53,815 bases of DNA from Pirellulales bacterium (GTDB taxonomy: Bacteria > Planctomycetota > Planctomycetia > Pirellulales > JACPPG01), in the NCBI GenBank assembly GCA_035546535.1, contig DASZWQ010000010.1, positions 1 to 53,815 of the forward strand. The letters are read 5' to 3'. The notes beneath the pieces were generated by a model. The model ran no database searches, was not told where the DNA came from, and saw only the letters and a program-made list of their open reading frames with translations. The position numbers were made by a program, and so were the translations under genes. Positions within the stretch are counted from its first letter, which is position 1. Each line of letters begins with the position of its first letter. Shown one piece after another: positions 35,767 through 44,491 of the stretch.

Positions 35767-37668
35767 ATGCCAAATTCGCAGACGCGCAAAGGTAGAAGCT
35801 CCCGTTCGATGCAGTGCGCCCTCCTGGCACTGCTGCTCCTCCTGCTGACGGGGCCAAAGATGTGTCGGGCGGACGCGCCGCGAATGACCGGCGCCGCCTC
35901 TTCGAAAAAGGGCGACTACGCCGCTCCAGGGCAAGGTGTTGGTTACTACTCAGGCTATTCGGGGCCGCGACAGACGGGCCGTGCGACGGCCACCGACGAA
36001 CAGAACGCCATCGCACCCCCGAAGGCGCAAAGCTCGGCGTCGGCCTCCGCCTCGGCGCTGCGCGTGATGCAGGTTTCGTCACAGCGCCGCGCCGACGAGT
36101 CCGAGCGCGTCACGCCGCCTGAGTCATTGCCGAATCCGGGGTATCAGGAGTCAACCCCCGGTCCGATTCCGAGCTTGCCCGCCGCGGATCCCAAGGAAGA
36201 TCCCGCGCTGCGGGGAATCATGACGCTGAAACCTGCGCAGCTGGAAGAGACCGACCTGGCGCTGCCGATCAACCTGGCGACGGCCTTGAGGTTGGCCGAC
36301 GCGCGGCCGCTGCTGGTCACCGCTGCGCAGGCGAGCGCCTGGGTCGCCGAGGCCCAGTTGCAGCGCGCCAAGGTGCTGTGGGTGCCCCAATTCAACGCCG
36401 GCACCGATTACATCCGCCACGACGGCTTTGGGCCGGATTTCAATCGCGGCCTCAATACCGATGCGCGCCCGCTGAATCAGAACATCAACTTCATGTACAG
36501 CGGCATCGGCCTGACGCAAAACGTCGCCATGACCGACGCCATCTTTCAACCTCTCGCCGCGCGGCAGACCCTGAACTCCAAACGTTGGGACATTCAGTCC
36601 GCCAAGAACGACGCGCTGTTCGACACCGCCAAGGCATATTTCAGCGTACACGAGTTCCGCGGTCGTTATGCGGGCATCGTCGATACGGTCCAGCGCGGCC
36701 ACAAACTGGTCGAGCGGATCGCCTTTCTCAGCCAGGATCTGGTCCCCAAGGTCGAGGTCGATCGTGCCAAGAGAATGCTCGCCGATCTGCAACAAGAGGC
36801 CGCCTCGGCCCGGCAAATGTGGCGCGTCGCAAGCGCCGATCTAACCCAGTTGTTGCGACTCGATCCGCGCGTGGTGGTCGTCCCCATGGAACACGATCAT
36901 CTGCAAATCACGTTGATCGAGCCGAGCCGCGGCCTCGACGAGTTGATCCCCATCGGGCTGATCAACCGTCCGGAACTGGCTTCGCAACAAGCGCTGGTGC
37001 GCTCCGTGGCGCAAATGATTCGACGCGAGAAAGGTCGGCTCCTGATGCCCAGCCTGATGTTGAACGGCTTCCAGACGCCCAACGAATACATTGAATTCGG
37101 CGCGCAAGGTATCGGCTTCGATCGGCAGATGAACTTGTGGAGCCTGCGCGACGACCTCAGCCCGCAGGCCCTCTGGCAGTACGAAGGGCTGGGCTTCGGC
37201 AACATGGCGCGCATCAAGGAGCAGCGCGGCGAGCAATCGCGGTCGATTATCGAGCAGTTTCGCATTCAAGACGCGGTCGCCGGTGACGTCACGCGGGCCC
37301 AGGCACGGCTGCAAGCGGCCGCGGTGCGCGTGGTGCAGGCCGAACGCGCAATGCGCGAGGCACTGATCACTTACGAGGGAAACTATGAAGGACTGGCACA
37401 GACCACGCGCTTCGGAAACGTGCTGGTGCAAGTCTACCGCCCGCAAGAAGCCGTGATTGCTCTTGAACACCTGTGGGACGGCTACAAGCAATATTTCAGC
37501 ACGGTAGCGGAATACAACCGCGCAGAGTTCGAGCTATTCCACGCGCTCGGGTACCCGGCGCAGGAAGTTGCCGCGCTGCGTCCGCCGGGAGATGTTCAGC
37601 CCGTCGATACCAGTCGTCCGGCGTACTTGCCGCCGGTGGGCGTGGGGCCGCCGCCGGCGACGCGTTAG
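35767..37668 (+). CDS. TolC-type outer-membrane efflux factor (second copy)
   Basis: 633 residues from the ATG at 35767 (the frame is open further upstream, inside the previous gene). A leader (MPNSQTRKGRSSRSMQCALLALLLLLL) is followed by a longer Pro/Ser/Ala-rich segment (about 40-150) absent in the first copy, then the same TolC-type region with high similarity: INLATALRLADARPLLVTAAQ and IRHDGFGPDFNRGL. Both copies share C-terminal YLPPVGxGPPPATR. A tandem duplication is the clear reading; the intergenic space is only 19 bp, so they are cotranscribed. Confidence 0.9.
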   Translation: MPNSQTRKGRSSRSMQCALLALLLLLLTGPKMCRADAPRMTGAASSKKGDYAAPGQGVGYYSGYSGPRQTGRATATDEQNAIAPPKAQSSASASASALRVMQVSSQRRADESERVTPPESLPNPGYQESTPGPIPSLPAADPKEDPALRGIMTLKPAQLEETDLALPINLATALRLADARPLLVTAAQASAWVAEAQLQRAKVLWVPQFNAGTDYIRHDGFGPDFNRGLNTDARPLNQNINFMYSGIGLTQNVAMTDAIFQPLAARQTLNSKRWDIQSAKNDALFDTAKAYFSVHEFRGRYAGIVDTVQRGHKLVERIAFLSQDLVPKVEVDRAKRMLADLQQEAASARQMWRVASADLTQLLRLDPRVVVVPMEHDHLQITLIEPSRGLDELIPIGLINRPELASQQALVRSVAQMIRREKGRLLMPSLMLNGFQTPNEYIEFGAQGIGFDRQMNLWSLRDDLSPQALWQYEGLGFGNMARIKEQRGEQSRSIIEQFRIQDAVAGDVTRAQARLQAAAVRVVQAERAMREALITYEGNYEGLAQTTRFGNVLVQVYRPQEAVIALEHLWDGYKQYFSTVAEYNRAEFELFHALGYPAQEVAALRPPGDVQPVDTSRPAYLPPVGVGPPPATR

Positions 37669-37858
37669 CGACGCGTGCCCTTTGCGTTACGGCTGTCATT
37701 TGCCCGGTCAACCTGGTTGCCATGCCGCGTTCCGCGTCGGTCGGCCGAAAGACTTCGAGGTATCGTCGAGTCGGGAGGACCAAAAGCCGCATCCGCTGCA
37801 AGGCGAGTCGTAAACCGCCCGTCGACCGTCGGCGCTTGGCTCGACTGGGGAATTCCGC

Positions 37859-38479
37859 CTACGGCGCGGCCGGCACCATCTCGATAGCGTCGACGTCGCA
37901 TGCCGCGCCGTCGGCATCGATTTGCTCGGCGTCTTCACCCGAGAATCCGCCCAGGCGCAACAGGTTCTCCTCGTCCTGGCGGGCGCCTTGATACGCGCCG
38001 TAGCCGGTCTCGGTGATTGCCTGCCCATTCTCGTCCACGAATTCCTCACCGTAGCCGGCGACACGCTTTCCACGGCGCGAGAAATATCCGACGCCATTGC
38101 CGGGGATGAAGATGCGCGGGCCTTTCTTGCGATGCGCGCAGTAATCAGGGTAGTACGGCGTGAGGACGCACTTCCCGCCGACCGGATAGTCGCAGTGATC
38201 CGGACTCTCCAGCGGCGAAAGAATGGCAACGCCGCGCTGGCAAGGAACTTTGTAATCCGCGGCGCACGCGCGGCGCCGCAAGATCGGCGTCGGCACCAGC
38301 AATTGCGGATTGAATCGCGGCCAGGGGAAGCTGGGCAGGAACGTCGGCGACGAGGGCGCAGCGGGCACGGCCTCGGCCGGCGCTGCTTCTACCGGCTCTG
38401 CCGGATCCTCGGCCATGACCCGCGAGGCCACGGCAGCCGTGATCAGTAGGGTGAGGGCGGCGGATAGCTGTCGTGGCAT
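37859..38479 (-). CDS. Secreted protein of unknown function, Cys-containing
   Basis: 206 residues with a signal peptide ([23 protein letters not shown]) and a strong AAGGAGG before the ATG. After an Ala/Pro/Glu-rich linker (about 25-45) comes a region with several Cys ([39 protein letters not shown]), which may form disulfides. The C-terminal part is acidic. No family recognised. It converges with the second OMF and diverges from the dehydrogenase. Confidence 0.7.
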   Translation of the reverse strand: MPRQLSAALTLLITAAVASRVMAEDPAEPVEAAPAEAVPAAPSSPTFLPSFPWPRFNPQLLVPTPILRRRACAADYKVPCQRGVAILSPLESPDHCDYPVGGKCVLTPYYPDYCAHRKKGPRIFIPGNGVGYFSRRGKRVAGYGEEFVDENGQAITETGYGAYQGARQDEENLLRLGGFSGEDAEQIDADGAACDVDAIEMVPAAP

Positions 38480-38805
38480 TCGAGGACCTCCTTGGGCCCG
38501 ACCTTGAAACGGCGTCTCCCTTCACAATCATTCGTGCCGGGCGAAGCGGAAAATCTCGCACAAGCGCTCGGTCCCGATTACTCTTCGCAAACGATGCATC
38601 TTCCGCGTTGCCGATAATGCTAGCAACGCGTGCGGCATCAGAGCTGCGTCGCCGCAGCGGGTGCCGCCGACCGCTCGTTTTTCCATGCGCCGCGAGCCGC
38701 CTTTCGGCCCGCGGCTCGATGACACGACCCTGCCGCACCGCTATACTCGCGGCCAGCACGAGCTTTATTCCAGCAATTATCGGCCCCCCGCGAGGATGGT
38801 TCACG
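38480..38805. other. Divergent intergenic region (326 bp)
   Basis: It holds the promoter of the dehydrogenase (38719-38747) and, directly before its -35 box, a perfect inverted repeat: CGAGCCGC (38693-38700) and GCGGCTCG (38711-38718). For the minus-strand secreted protein only the ribosome site is clear. Confidence 0.6.
38719..38747 (+). promoter_or_regulatory. Sigma-70 type promoter of the dehydrogenase gene
   Basis: ATGACA (38719-38724), a 17-bp spacer and TATACT (38742-38747); both boxes match 5 of 6 consensus bases. Transcription would start near 38754, about 52 bp before the ATG. The inverted repeat just upstream ends one base before the -35 box and may be an operator. Confidence 0.55.
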
Positions 38806-39723
38806 ATGGCTATTCCTGAAATCGCACCCGGAAAGACCCGCCTGGGCTGGATCGGCACCGGTGTCATGGGCGCAAGCATGTGCGGCCATCTGCTCGACCG
38901 CGGCTTTGCCATGACGGTTTACAACCGCACGCGCAAGCGCGCCGAGCCGCTCTTGGCCAAGGGGGCCAAGTGGGGCGACTCGCCGCAGGCCGTGGCGGAA
39001 AACTCGGATGTGATCTTCGCGATCGTCGGCTATCCGAAAGATGTGCGCGAAGTCATGCTCGGCGCGCAAGGGGCGCTCGCCGGCAGCAAAGCGGGCAACA
39101 TTCTCGTCGATATGACCACGAGCGAGCCGTCGCTGGCCGAGGAGATCGCCGCGGCCGCTCAGAAGCGCGGCGTGCATAGCATCGATGCCCCCGTTTCCGG
39201 CGGCGACATCGGCGCCCGCGAGGCCCGGCTGTCGATCATGATCGGCGGCAACGCCCAGGTGGTCGAAGCCTTGCGCCCCTGCTGGGAGGCGATGGGCAAG
39301 ACGATCATTCATCAAGGCGGAGCCGGCGCCGGGCAGCACACCAAAATGGTCAACCAGACGCTGATCGCCACGAACATGATCGGCGTCTGCGAGGCGCTGT
39401 TGTACGGATATCGCGCCGGACTGAACCTGGAAACCGTCATGCAGTCGGTCGCCCCGGGCGCTGCCGGCAGTTGGTCGCTATCGAACCTCGGTCCGCGGAT
39501 CATCGCCAACAATTTCGACCCCGGTTTCTTCGTCGAACATTTCATCAAGGACATGGGTATCGCCCTGGCCGAGTCGAAACGGATGAACTTGTGCATGCCG
39601 GGCCTGGCTCTGGCGCACCAGTTATACGTGGCGCTCGCGGCGCAAGGGCACTCGCGCGACGGCACGCACGCCCTCGAGCTGGCGCTCGCCTCGATGTCAG
39701 GCATCGATTGGAAGAAGCGCTAA
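38806..39723 (+). CDS. NAD(P)-dependent beta-hydroxyacid dehydrogenase
   Basis: 305 residues of the 3-hydroxyisobutyrate dehydrogenase family (also tartronate semialdehyde reductase, 6-phosphogluconate relatives). Rossmann motif [20 protein letters not shown] (residues 14-33), substrate-binding [22 protein letters not shown], and the catalytic helix [19 protein letters not shown] with the conserved Lys. The ATG at 38806 follows GAGGATGG; the open frame reaches upstream to 38473, but that part lacks coding character. The precise substrate is not readable from sequence. It is single-gene, with its own promoter. Confidence 0.9.
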   Translation: MAIPEIAPGKTRLGWIGTGVMGASMCGHLLDRGFAMTVYNRTRKRAEPLLAKGAKWGDSPQAVAENSDVIFAIVGYPKDVREVMLGAQGALAGSKAGNILVDMTTSEPSLAEEIAAAAQKRGVHSIDAPVSGGDIGAREARLSIMIGGNAQVVEALRPCWEAMGKTIIHQGGAGAGQHTKMVNQTLIATNMIGVCEALLYGYRAGLNLETVMQSVAPGAAGSWSLSNLGPRIIANNFDPGFFVEHFIKDMGIALAESKRMNLCMPGLALAHQLYVALAAQGHSRDGTHALELALASMSGIDWKKR

Positions 39724-39984
39724 GTTCGCGGGCCCCTACAATCGTTAAACCCGGCGCCCTTGCCGGGTACCCCGTGCCGTTTCTCGGCCGCTTCTTACCG
39801 CATTTGACGCGCAGTGCGTGCAACCTACGTTTGCACGGCTTCGCCGGACGTTGGCCCAATCCGTCTCTTGCAGCGCGGCGTTGGTAGCGGTCGCTGCCAG
39901 AGAGCGAGCGTACGAAACGTTCGAAGCCCACCTTGGTTCGCCCCCGACCCCGCCGCGGACCGCACCCCACGAGCAAATCGGACC

Positions 39985-40443
39985 ATGCCAGTCGAGCAGC
40001 AGTCTCCCCCCGTTCTGTTGCAGCCCCAAACCGGCCCGGTGACCACGGGCGAGGGCGATCGGATCCTGATTATCGACGACGAGCCTTCGATCGTCTCGGC
40101 CCTGTCGGCGCAATTGCAGCAGCAGGGCTTCGTTGTCAGCCTGGCAGCCACCGGCAGCCAAGGTCGTGCGGCGGCGCATCGGGAGCGGCCCCAGCTGATC
40201 ATCCTCGATCTGCGGCTGCCCGACATCGACGGATTCACGCTCTGCCAGGAACTGGCCGACGATCCGAACACCTGCGGCACGCCGGTGATCCTGCTCAGCG
40301 CCATGGTGCGCCCGGATATCATTCGCCGCTCGCGCGCCGTGGGCTGCCAGTACTTCGTCCGCAAGCCCTACGACCCGGGTGCGCTGTTGGTGCTGATTCA
40401 TCATTCGCTGGAAGAATCGCGGCGATGGAGCGCCCCCCTGTAA
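39985..40443 (+). CDS. Single-domain response regulator (CheY-like receiver)
   Basis: 152 residues. A short N-terminal tail (1-25) precedes one receiver domain: Asp pair in ILIIDDEPS (31-32), phospho-acceptor in LIILDLRLPDIDG (Asp75), Ser in ILLSAM and Lys in FVRKPYDP. There is no output domain, so it must act through protein contacts or as a phosphate relay. No kinase is adjacent; the nearest is the orphan PAS kinase about 28 kb away. The ATG at 39985 is chosen because the sequence before it in the open frame is not receiver-like. Confidence 0.88.
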   Translation: MPVEQQSPPVLLQPQTGPVTTGEGDRILIIDDEPSIVSALSAQLQQQGFVVSLAATGSQGRAAAHRERPQLIILDLRLPDIDGFTLCQELADDPNTCGTPVILLSAMVRPDIIRRSRAVGCQYFVRKPYDPGALLVLIHHSLEESRRWSAPL

Positions 40444-40505
40444 GCTGGTGAAACAGTCACTTCCCGTCACTGCCCGGACGGCCTGTGCCCCGCGTCGTAT
40501 CGCCC

Positions 40506-40535
40506 TTGAGAGCGCCCGCGCCGATAGGTTATGAT
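40506..40535 (+). promoter_or_regulatory. Sigma-70 type promoter of the bS22-like gene
   Basis: TTGAGA (40506-40511), an 18-bp spacer and TATGAT (40530-40535), each 5 of 6 matches to consensus. The start would lie near 40543, some 75 bp before the GTG of the mini-gene. Nothing else on this strand is close. Confidence 0.45.
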
Positions 40536-40617
40536 TCCTTCCCAGAAACAACGGCGGGAGAGCGTGTAGTGGCCCGCTAATAAGGCCAGTTGATCACTTC
40601 TAAAAGCGGAGACGCGC

Positions 40618-40707
40618 GTGGGAACGAAGAAAACGGGAAAAGGGCGACGCAAGGTGGGTCGGAAGAAGCGCCGCATGCGGTCGCGAATCCGCCACCGCAA
40701 GGGTTAG
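40618..40707 (+). CDS. 29-residue basic protein, COX24/AURKAIP1 type (bS22-like)
   Basis: GTG start at 40618, stop TAG at 40705-40707. The peptide begins MGTKKTGKGRRKVGRKK and ends in a run of Arg, Lys and His; more than half of it is Lys or Arg. Its basic pattern is that of the AURKAIP1/COX24 (mS38) domain, known in bacteria as ribosomal protein bS22 of mycobacteria, which binds rRNA in the small subunit. A GGAG lies 10 bases before the start and a promoter stands upstream. Family membership is judged by composition and pattern only. Too short for usual gene callers, so likely missed in annotation. Confidence 0.75.
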   Translation: MGTKKTGKGRRKVGRKKRRMRSRIRHRKG

Positions 40708-40938
40708 ACTGAACCCGAGTTCTTCGAGTTCTCGACGCCTCTTCGCGCTCTCGAGTGTGAACGCGCGGCAGCCGTACGCTCGTGGCTGCGCGGTCTTGCT
40801 TCGTAGCGACGCCATGACGCGGTGAGACCACGCGCAGGCATCCGCTTGGGGCATCGAACGACGACGCGCCGCGTTGCTCGCGCGGAGGCGCGTGCTAGAC
40901 TTGATGGTCCCGGACCGCACCCGCTATTGTCCGCAACC

Positions 40939-43146
40939 ATGAAGCCCCTACGGATCAAGAATCCTCGACGGCGGTTCTCCGCGGCTCGTGATGAAAACGG
41001 CGTACCTCATATTCACGCCGGATCTTTTCCCAGCGCCCTGTACGGGCTGGGCTTCCTGCACGCCGTCGATCGGCCGACGCAAATGCTCTTCGGCCACGCC
41101 GTGGCCAGCGGTCGTTCGACCGAACTGATCGCCGACAAGCCCGAGCTCTTGGAGGCCGACCGCTTCTTCCGCCGCGCCGGATTGTTCCTCACCCTCGAAA
41201 CCGGTGTACAGCAGCTCGACGACGTCACCTTCAGCAATGTCACGGCGTATTGCGAAGGAGTCAACGACGGCATGAAGCAATACGGCCGCTCGCTGCCGAT
41301 GTGGGCCACAGGGTTTCAAATGCACCCCTGGAATCAACAGTCGGTGCTGTTGATCGGCAACCTGCTGAATTTCGGCGGGCTGGCCGTCGGGCAACAGCAG
41401 AACGAGCGCATCTTGCTGGAACTGATTCAAACCGGCGTCGATCGCGACATGCTGCGCGAGCTGTTCGAGCCGCTCTTGGACAACGCCGATTTCGACCTGC
41501 TGGAAAAGATCAAAATCTCGAACCGGCTGTCGAACGAAGCGCTCGAACTACTGACCGATCTGCCGCGCCTGGCCGGCAGCAACGCCTGGGCGGTCGCGCC
41601 GGCGCGCAGCGCCTCGGGCGGGGCGCTCTTGGCTTCGGATCCCCACTTGGAAGTGAACCGGCTGCCGGCCCTGTGGTACGAGGCGGCGCTGGAATGGGAT
41701 GAAGACTGGCTGATGGGGGCCACGCTGCCGGGCTGCCCCTTCTTTGCCGTGGCTCGCACGAGCCGGCTCGCCTGGGGCGTCACGTATCTCAAGGGGGATA
41801 CGAGCGACTATTTCATCGAAGACTGCCGCAAGGGCCCCCAGGGGCGCTGGCAGTATCGTCGCGGCGAGACATGGGTCGACTTTCAGGTGCGCGAAGAAAA
41901 AATCTTGCGCAAGGGGGCCGAGCCCGAACGGCTGAACGTCTATTACAACCCGCAAGGCACGCTCGACGGCGACCCCAATCAACTCGGCGACGGCTATCAA
42001 CTGCTCACGGCCTGGACCGGCGACACCGGCGGCGGCGAGCGCAGTATGCAAACCTGGCTCGAACTGGTCGGTTGCACCAGCACGCTTGATGCCATGGACC
42101 TGGTGCGCGAATGCCCGCAGCCAACTTTGTGCTGGATCTTTGCCGATAGCGAGGGGCACATCGGCCGGCAGGCAAACGGCCAGTTCCCCATTCGCGGTAA
42201 CGGCCACAGCGGGCTGTTGCCCATTCCTGCCTGGGATGAAAGCAATCACTGGCAGGGCTGGATGTCGACCGACCTCCTGCCGCGCGTCTACGATCCGCCC
42301 GAAGGGTACGTGTCGAGCGCGAACGAAAGCATCCTGGGGGACGATGGCTCGGCACTTGTGACCTTGCCGGTCCCTAGTTATCGCAAGCGCCGCATCGACG
42401 AGCGGCTGGCCGCACTCGATCACGCCACCCTCGAAGACATGCAAGCCTTGCAGTACGACGTCATCAGCTTGCAAGCGCGCGATCTCTTGGAGGTATTCCT
42501 GCCCGAGCTGCCAGAGGGCGCGATCAAGGATCGGCTGTCGGCCTGGAATTGCAGCTACGATCCGGCGAGCGTCGAGGCAACGCTCTTTTCTCGCCTCTAT
42601 CGCAACGTTCTTTTGGAAATCTTCGGACAGGATGCAGAGCATGGCGGCCTCGGCTGGCGGCGCATGCTGTATCTCTGCTCGCGCGTGGGATTCGCCATGC
42701 CGGTCGTGACGAGTCTCGATCGGCTGCTCAAGAAACAAGACAGTTTGTGGTGGGCTGGCCGCGACAAGGGACAGTTGATTCGCAAAGCGGCCGCCGCGCT
42801 AGCCAGCGAGCCCGACCAGCCCTGGAGCCGGACGAACGCCTTCAGCTTTACGAACCGGTTCTTCGAAGGGCAGCTCGTCGGACGCACGCTCGGCTTGCAC
42901 ACCTCCGAGTTGCCCATGCCAGGCTGCCATGCGACTCCCTTTCAAGGGCATTTGCTGCGCTCGGCCACGCGCGAGACGACGTTCGCTCCGTCGTATCATT
43001 TCGTCGCCGATGCGAGCCGACCCGAGGCCTGGACGAACCTTCCGGGCGGCCCCAGCGAGAGTTGGTTCTCGCGCTGGTACAAGAACGACATCCCCCGCTG
43101 GTGCTCCGGCCAGTACAAAAAACTGGCCGTCGACGGCATGCGGTAG
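40939..43146 (+). CDS. Penicillin acylase family N-terminal nucleophile hydrolase
   Basis: 735 residues. The autocatalytic site is AGSNAWAVAPARSASGGALLASDPHLE: Ser214 would become the N-terminal nucleophile of the beta chain after self-cleavage, and the DPHL motif is also conserved. Family members hydrolyse amides: beta-lactam side chains, homoserine lactones, or cyclic lipopeptides. Other family marks are TYLKGDTSDYFIED and GNGHSGLLPI. The start MKPLRIKNPRRRF has no signal peptide, whereas most relatives are exported, so either the start is wrong or it acts in the cytoplasm. It lies 231 bp downstream of the mini-gene; own transcript likely. Confidence 0.88.
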   Translation: MKPLRIKNPRRRFSAARDENGVPHIHAGSFPSALYGLGFLHAVDRPTQMLFGHAVASGRSTELIADKPELLEADRFFRRAGLFLTLETGVQQLDDVTFSNVTAYCEGVNDGMKQYGRSLPMWATGFQMHPWNQQSVLLIGNLLNFGGLAVGQQQNERILLELIQTGVDRDMLRELFEPLLDNADFDLLEKIKISNRLSNEALELLTDLPRLAGSNAWAVAPARSASGGALLASDPHLEVNRLPALWYEAALEWDEDWLMGATLPGCPFFAVARTSRLAWGVTYLKGDTSDYFIEDCRKGPQGRWQYRRGETWVDFQVREEKILRKGAEPERLNVYYNPQGTLDGDPNQLGDGYQLLTAWTGDTGGGERSMQTWLELVGCTSTLDAMDLVRECPQPTLCWIFADSEGHIGRQANGQFPIRGNGHSGLLPIPAWDESNHWQGWMSTDLLPRVYDPPEGYVSSANESILGDDGSALVTLPVPSYRKRRIDERLAALDHATLEDMQALQYDVISLQARDLLEVFLPELPEGAIKDRLSAWNCSYDPASVEATLFSRLYRNVLLEIFGQDAEHGGLGWRRMLYLCSRVGFAMPVVTSLDRLLKKQDSLWWAGRDKGQLIRKAAAALASEPDQPWSRTNAFSFTNRFFEGQLVGRTLGLHTSELPMPGCHATPFQGHLLRSATRETTFAPSYHFVADASRPEAWTNLPGGPSESWFSRWYKNDIPRWCSGQYKKLAVDGMR

Positions 43147-43362
43147 CCGTCGCGCGGGAATGACAGCACGAAGTGTCATGACGGCGCGGCGGTAAGTCCG
43201 TTGATCACGCTTCCGAGCTTTTAACGGTTTTCCGCGGGTTTCTCGTAGATCGGCCGGGTTCCGAACGACCCAGGGCGGTCGGCGCGACGTAAGATTACTG
43301 GTAAGCTACGCGCGCTTCGCACCCTGCGAGGCGAACCTTGTCCCACCCAACTGCCTCGCCTC

Positions 43363-44385
43363 ATGAGCACGCCGTACGAGCCGTTCTCGGACCAACCGCC
43401 TTATCCGGCTTCCAGCACGATTACCGTAGCCTCGGGCCCGGTCCCCGAGAGCCAGATTCCGCCGTTGCCCCCGCGCCGCTATCGCACGCGGCCGCGGCGC
43501 GTGCTTTTGCCCGCACTGCTATTTGTGGCGACATGCGTGGCCACATTCTGGGCCGGTAGCAATCCCAGCATCCAGATCATGCGGCACGACTTCGTGAACC
43601 AGGTGTTCCCGGGATTTGGGGGTGGCGCCGATGGCATCATGCTCATCGGCCGCTGGCACGATGGGCTGGTCTACATGATGGCCGTGATGGGTATCTTGCT
43701 CGCGCACGAGATGGGGCACTTCATTCAGGCCGTGCGCTACGGCGTGCCCGCCAGCTTGCCCTTCTTCATTCCCATGCCCTTTACCCCTTTGGGAACCATG
43801 GGCGCGGTGATCGGTATGCAAGGCTCCGAAGCCGACCGCAAGGAGCTGTTCGATATCGGGCTGTCTGGGCCGCTCGCCGGGCTGGTCGTGGCGCTGCCGA
43901 TTGCCTGGATCGGCATTCAACAGGCGCAACCCTTCCCGATGAATGCGCCCTCCGGCATCCATTTTCAAGATCCGCTGCTCTTCCGAGTTCTGATGCAGAA
44001 ACTGCACCCTGAGCTGCTGCCCGGCCAGGAATTGACCATGAACCCGCTGTTGATGGCCGGCTGGGTTGGAATGTTGATCACCGGTCTGAATATGCTGCCG
44101 ATCAGCCAGCTCGATGGCGGACACGTATCTTATGCCCTGTTCGGCAAAGGCTCATTCTGGCTGGCACGCGCCGTGGTGGTAGCCGCCGTGGCATTCATGC
44201 TCATTAGCGGTGTCTATGGCTGGATGGTGATGCTGCTTTTGGTCACGATGATCGGCGTGCAACATCCGCCCACGGCCAACGACAGGGTCGAATTGGGGTG
44301 GGGCCGGCGCCTGCTTGGGCTGGCCTCGCTCGCCATCCCGGTGCTGTGTCTGGCGCCGAATCCGATCAGCGCGATCGGGAACTGA
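43363..44385 (+). CDS. M50 family (site-2 protease) intramembrane metalloprotease
   Basis: 340 residues. An N-terminal Pro-rich cytoplasmic part (1-45) is followed by about six membrane segments. The zinc motif HEMGHF stands in helix 2 (about residue 119) and the second motif QLDGGH in a later helix, as in the site-2 protease family that cuts membrane proteins in regulated proteolysis. There is no PDZ domain. The M50 branch resembles planctomycete and chloroplast EGY-like forms (inference). The start has no good ribosome site. Convergent with the EamA gene across an inverted repeat. Confidence 0.88.
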   Translation: MSTPYEPFSDQPPYPASSTITVASGPVPESQIPPLPPRRYRTRPRRVLLPALLFVATCVATFWAGSNPSIQIMRHDFVNQVFPGFGGGADGIMLIGRWHDGLVYMMAVMGILLAHEMGHFIQAVRYGVPASLPFFIPMPFTPLGTMGAVIGMQGSEADRKELFDIGLSGPLAGLVVALPIAWIGIQQAQPFPMNAPSGIHFQDPLLFRVLMQKLHPELLPGQELTMNPLLMAGWVGMLITGLNMLPISQLDGGHVSYALFGKGSFWLARAVVVAAVAFMLISGVYGWMVMLLLVTMIGVQHPPTANDRVELGWGRRLLGLASLAIPVLCLAPNPISAIGN

Positions 44386-44394
44386 CGAAGAGCG

Positions 44395-44482
44395 AACGTC
44401 GAAAGAAAACTAAGTGACCAATGCCGAATGGTCATGAGGTGCTCGGCCCTCTGATTTTCGGCCATTGATTTCTTTCGACGTT
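44395..44482. repeat. Perfect 14-bp inverted repeat between convergent genes
   Basis: AACGTCGAAAGAAA (44395-44408) and TTTCTTTCGACGTT (44469-44482) are exact reverse complements around 60 bp; inside it, TGACCA and TGGTCA (about 44413-44432) form a further pair. There is no T-run as in a classical terminator. The composition (short repeats like TGACCAATGCCGAATGG) differs from the flanks. It could end transcription of the two convergent genes or be a small palindromic element. Confidence 0.6.
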
Positions 44483-44491
44483 TGATTTTCG

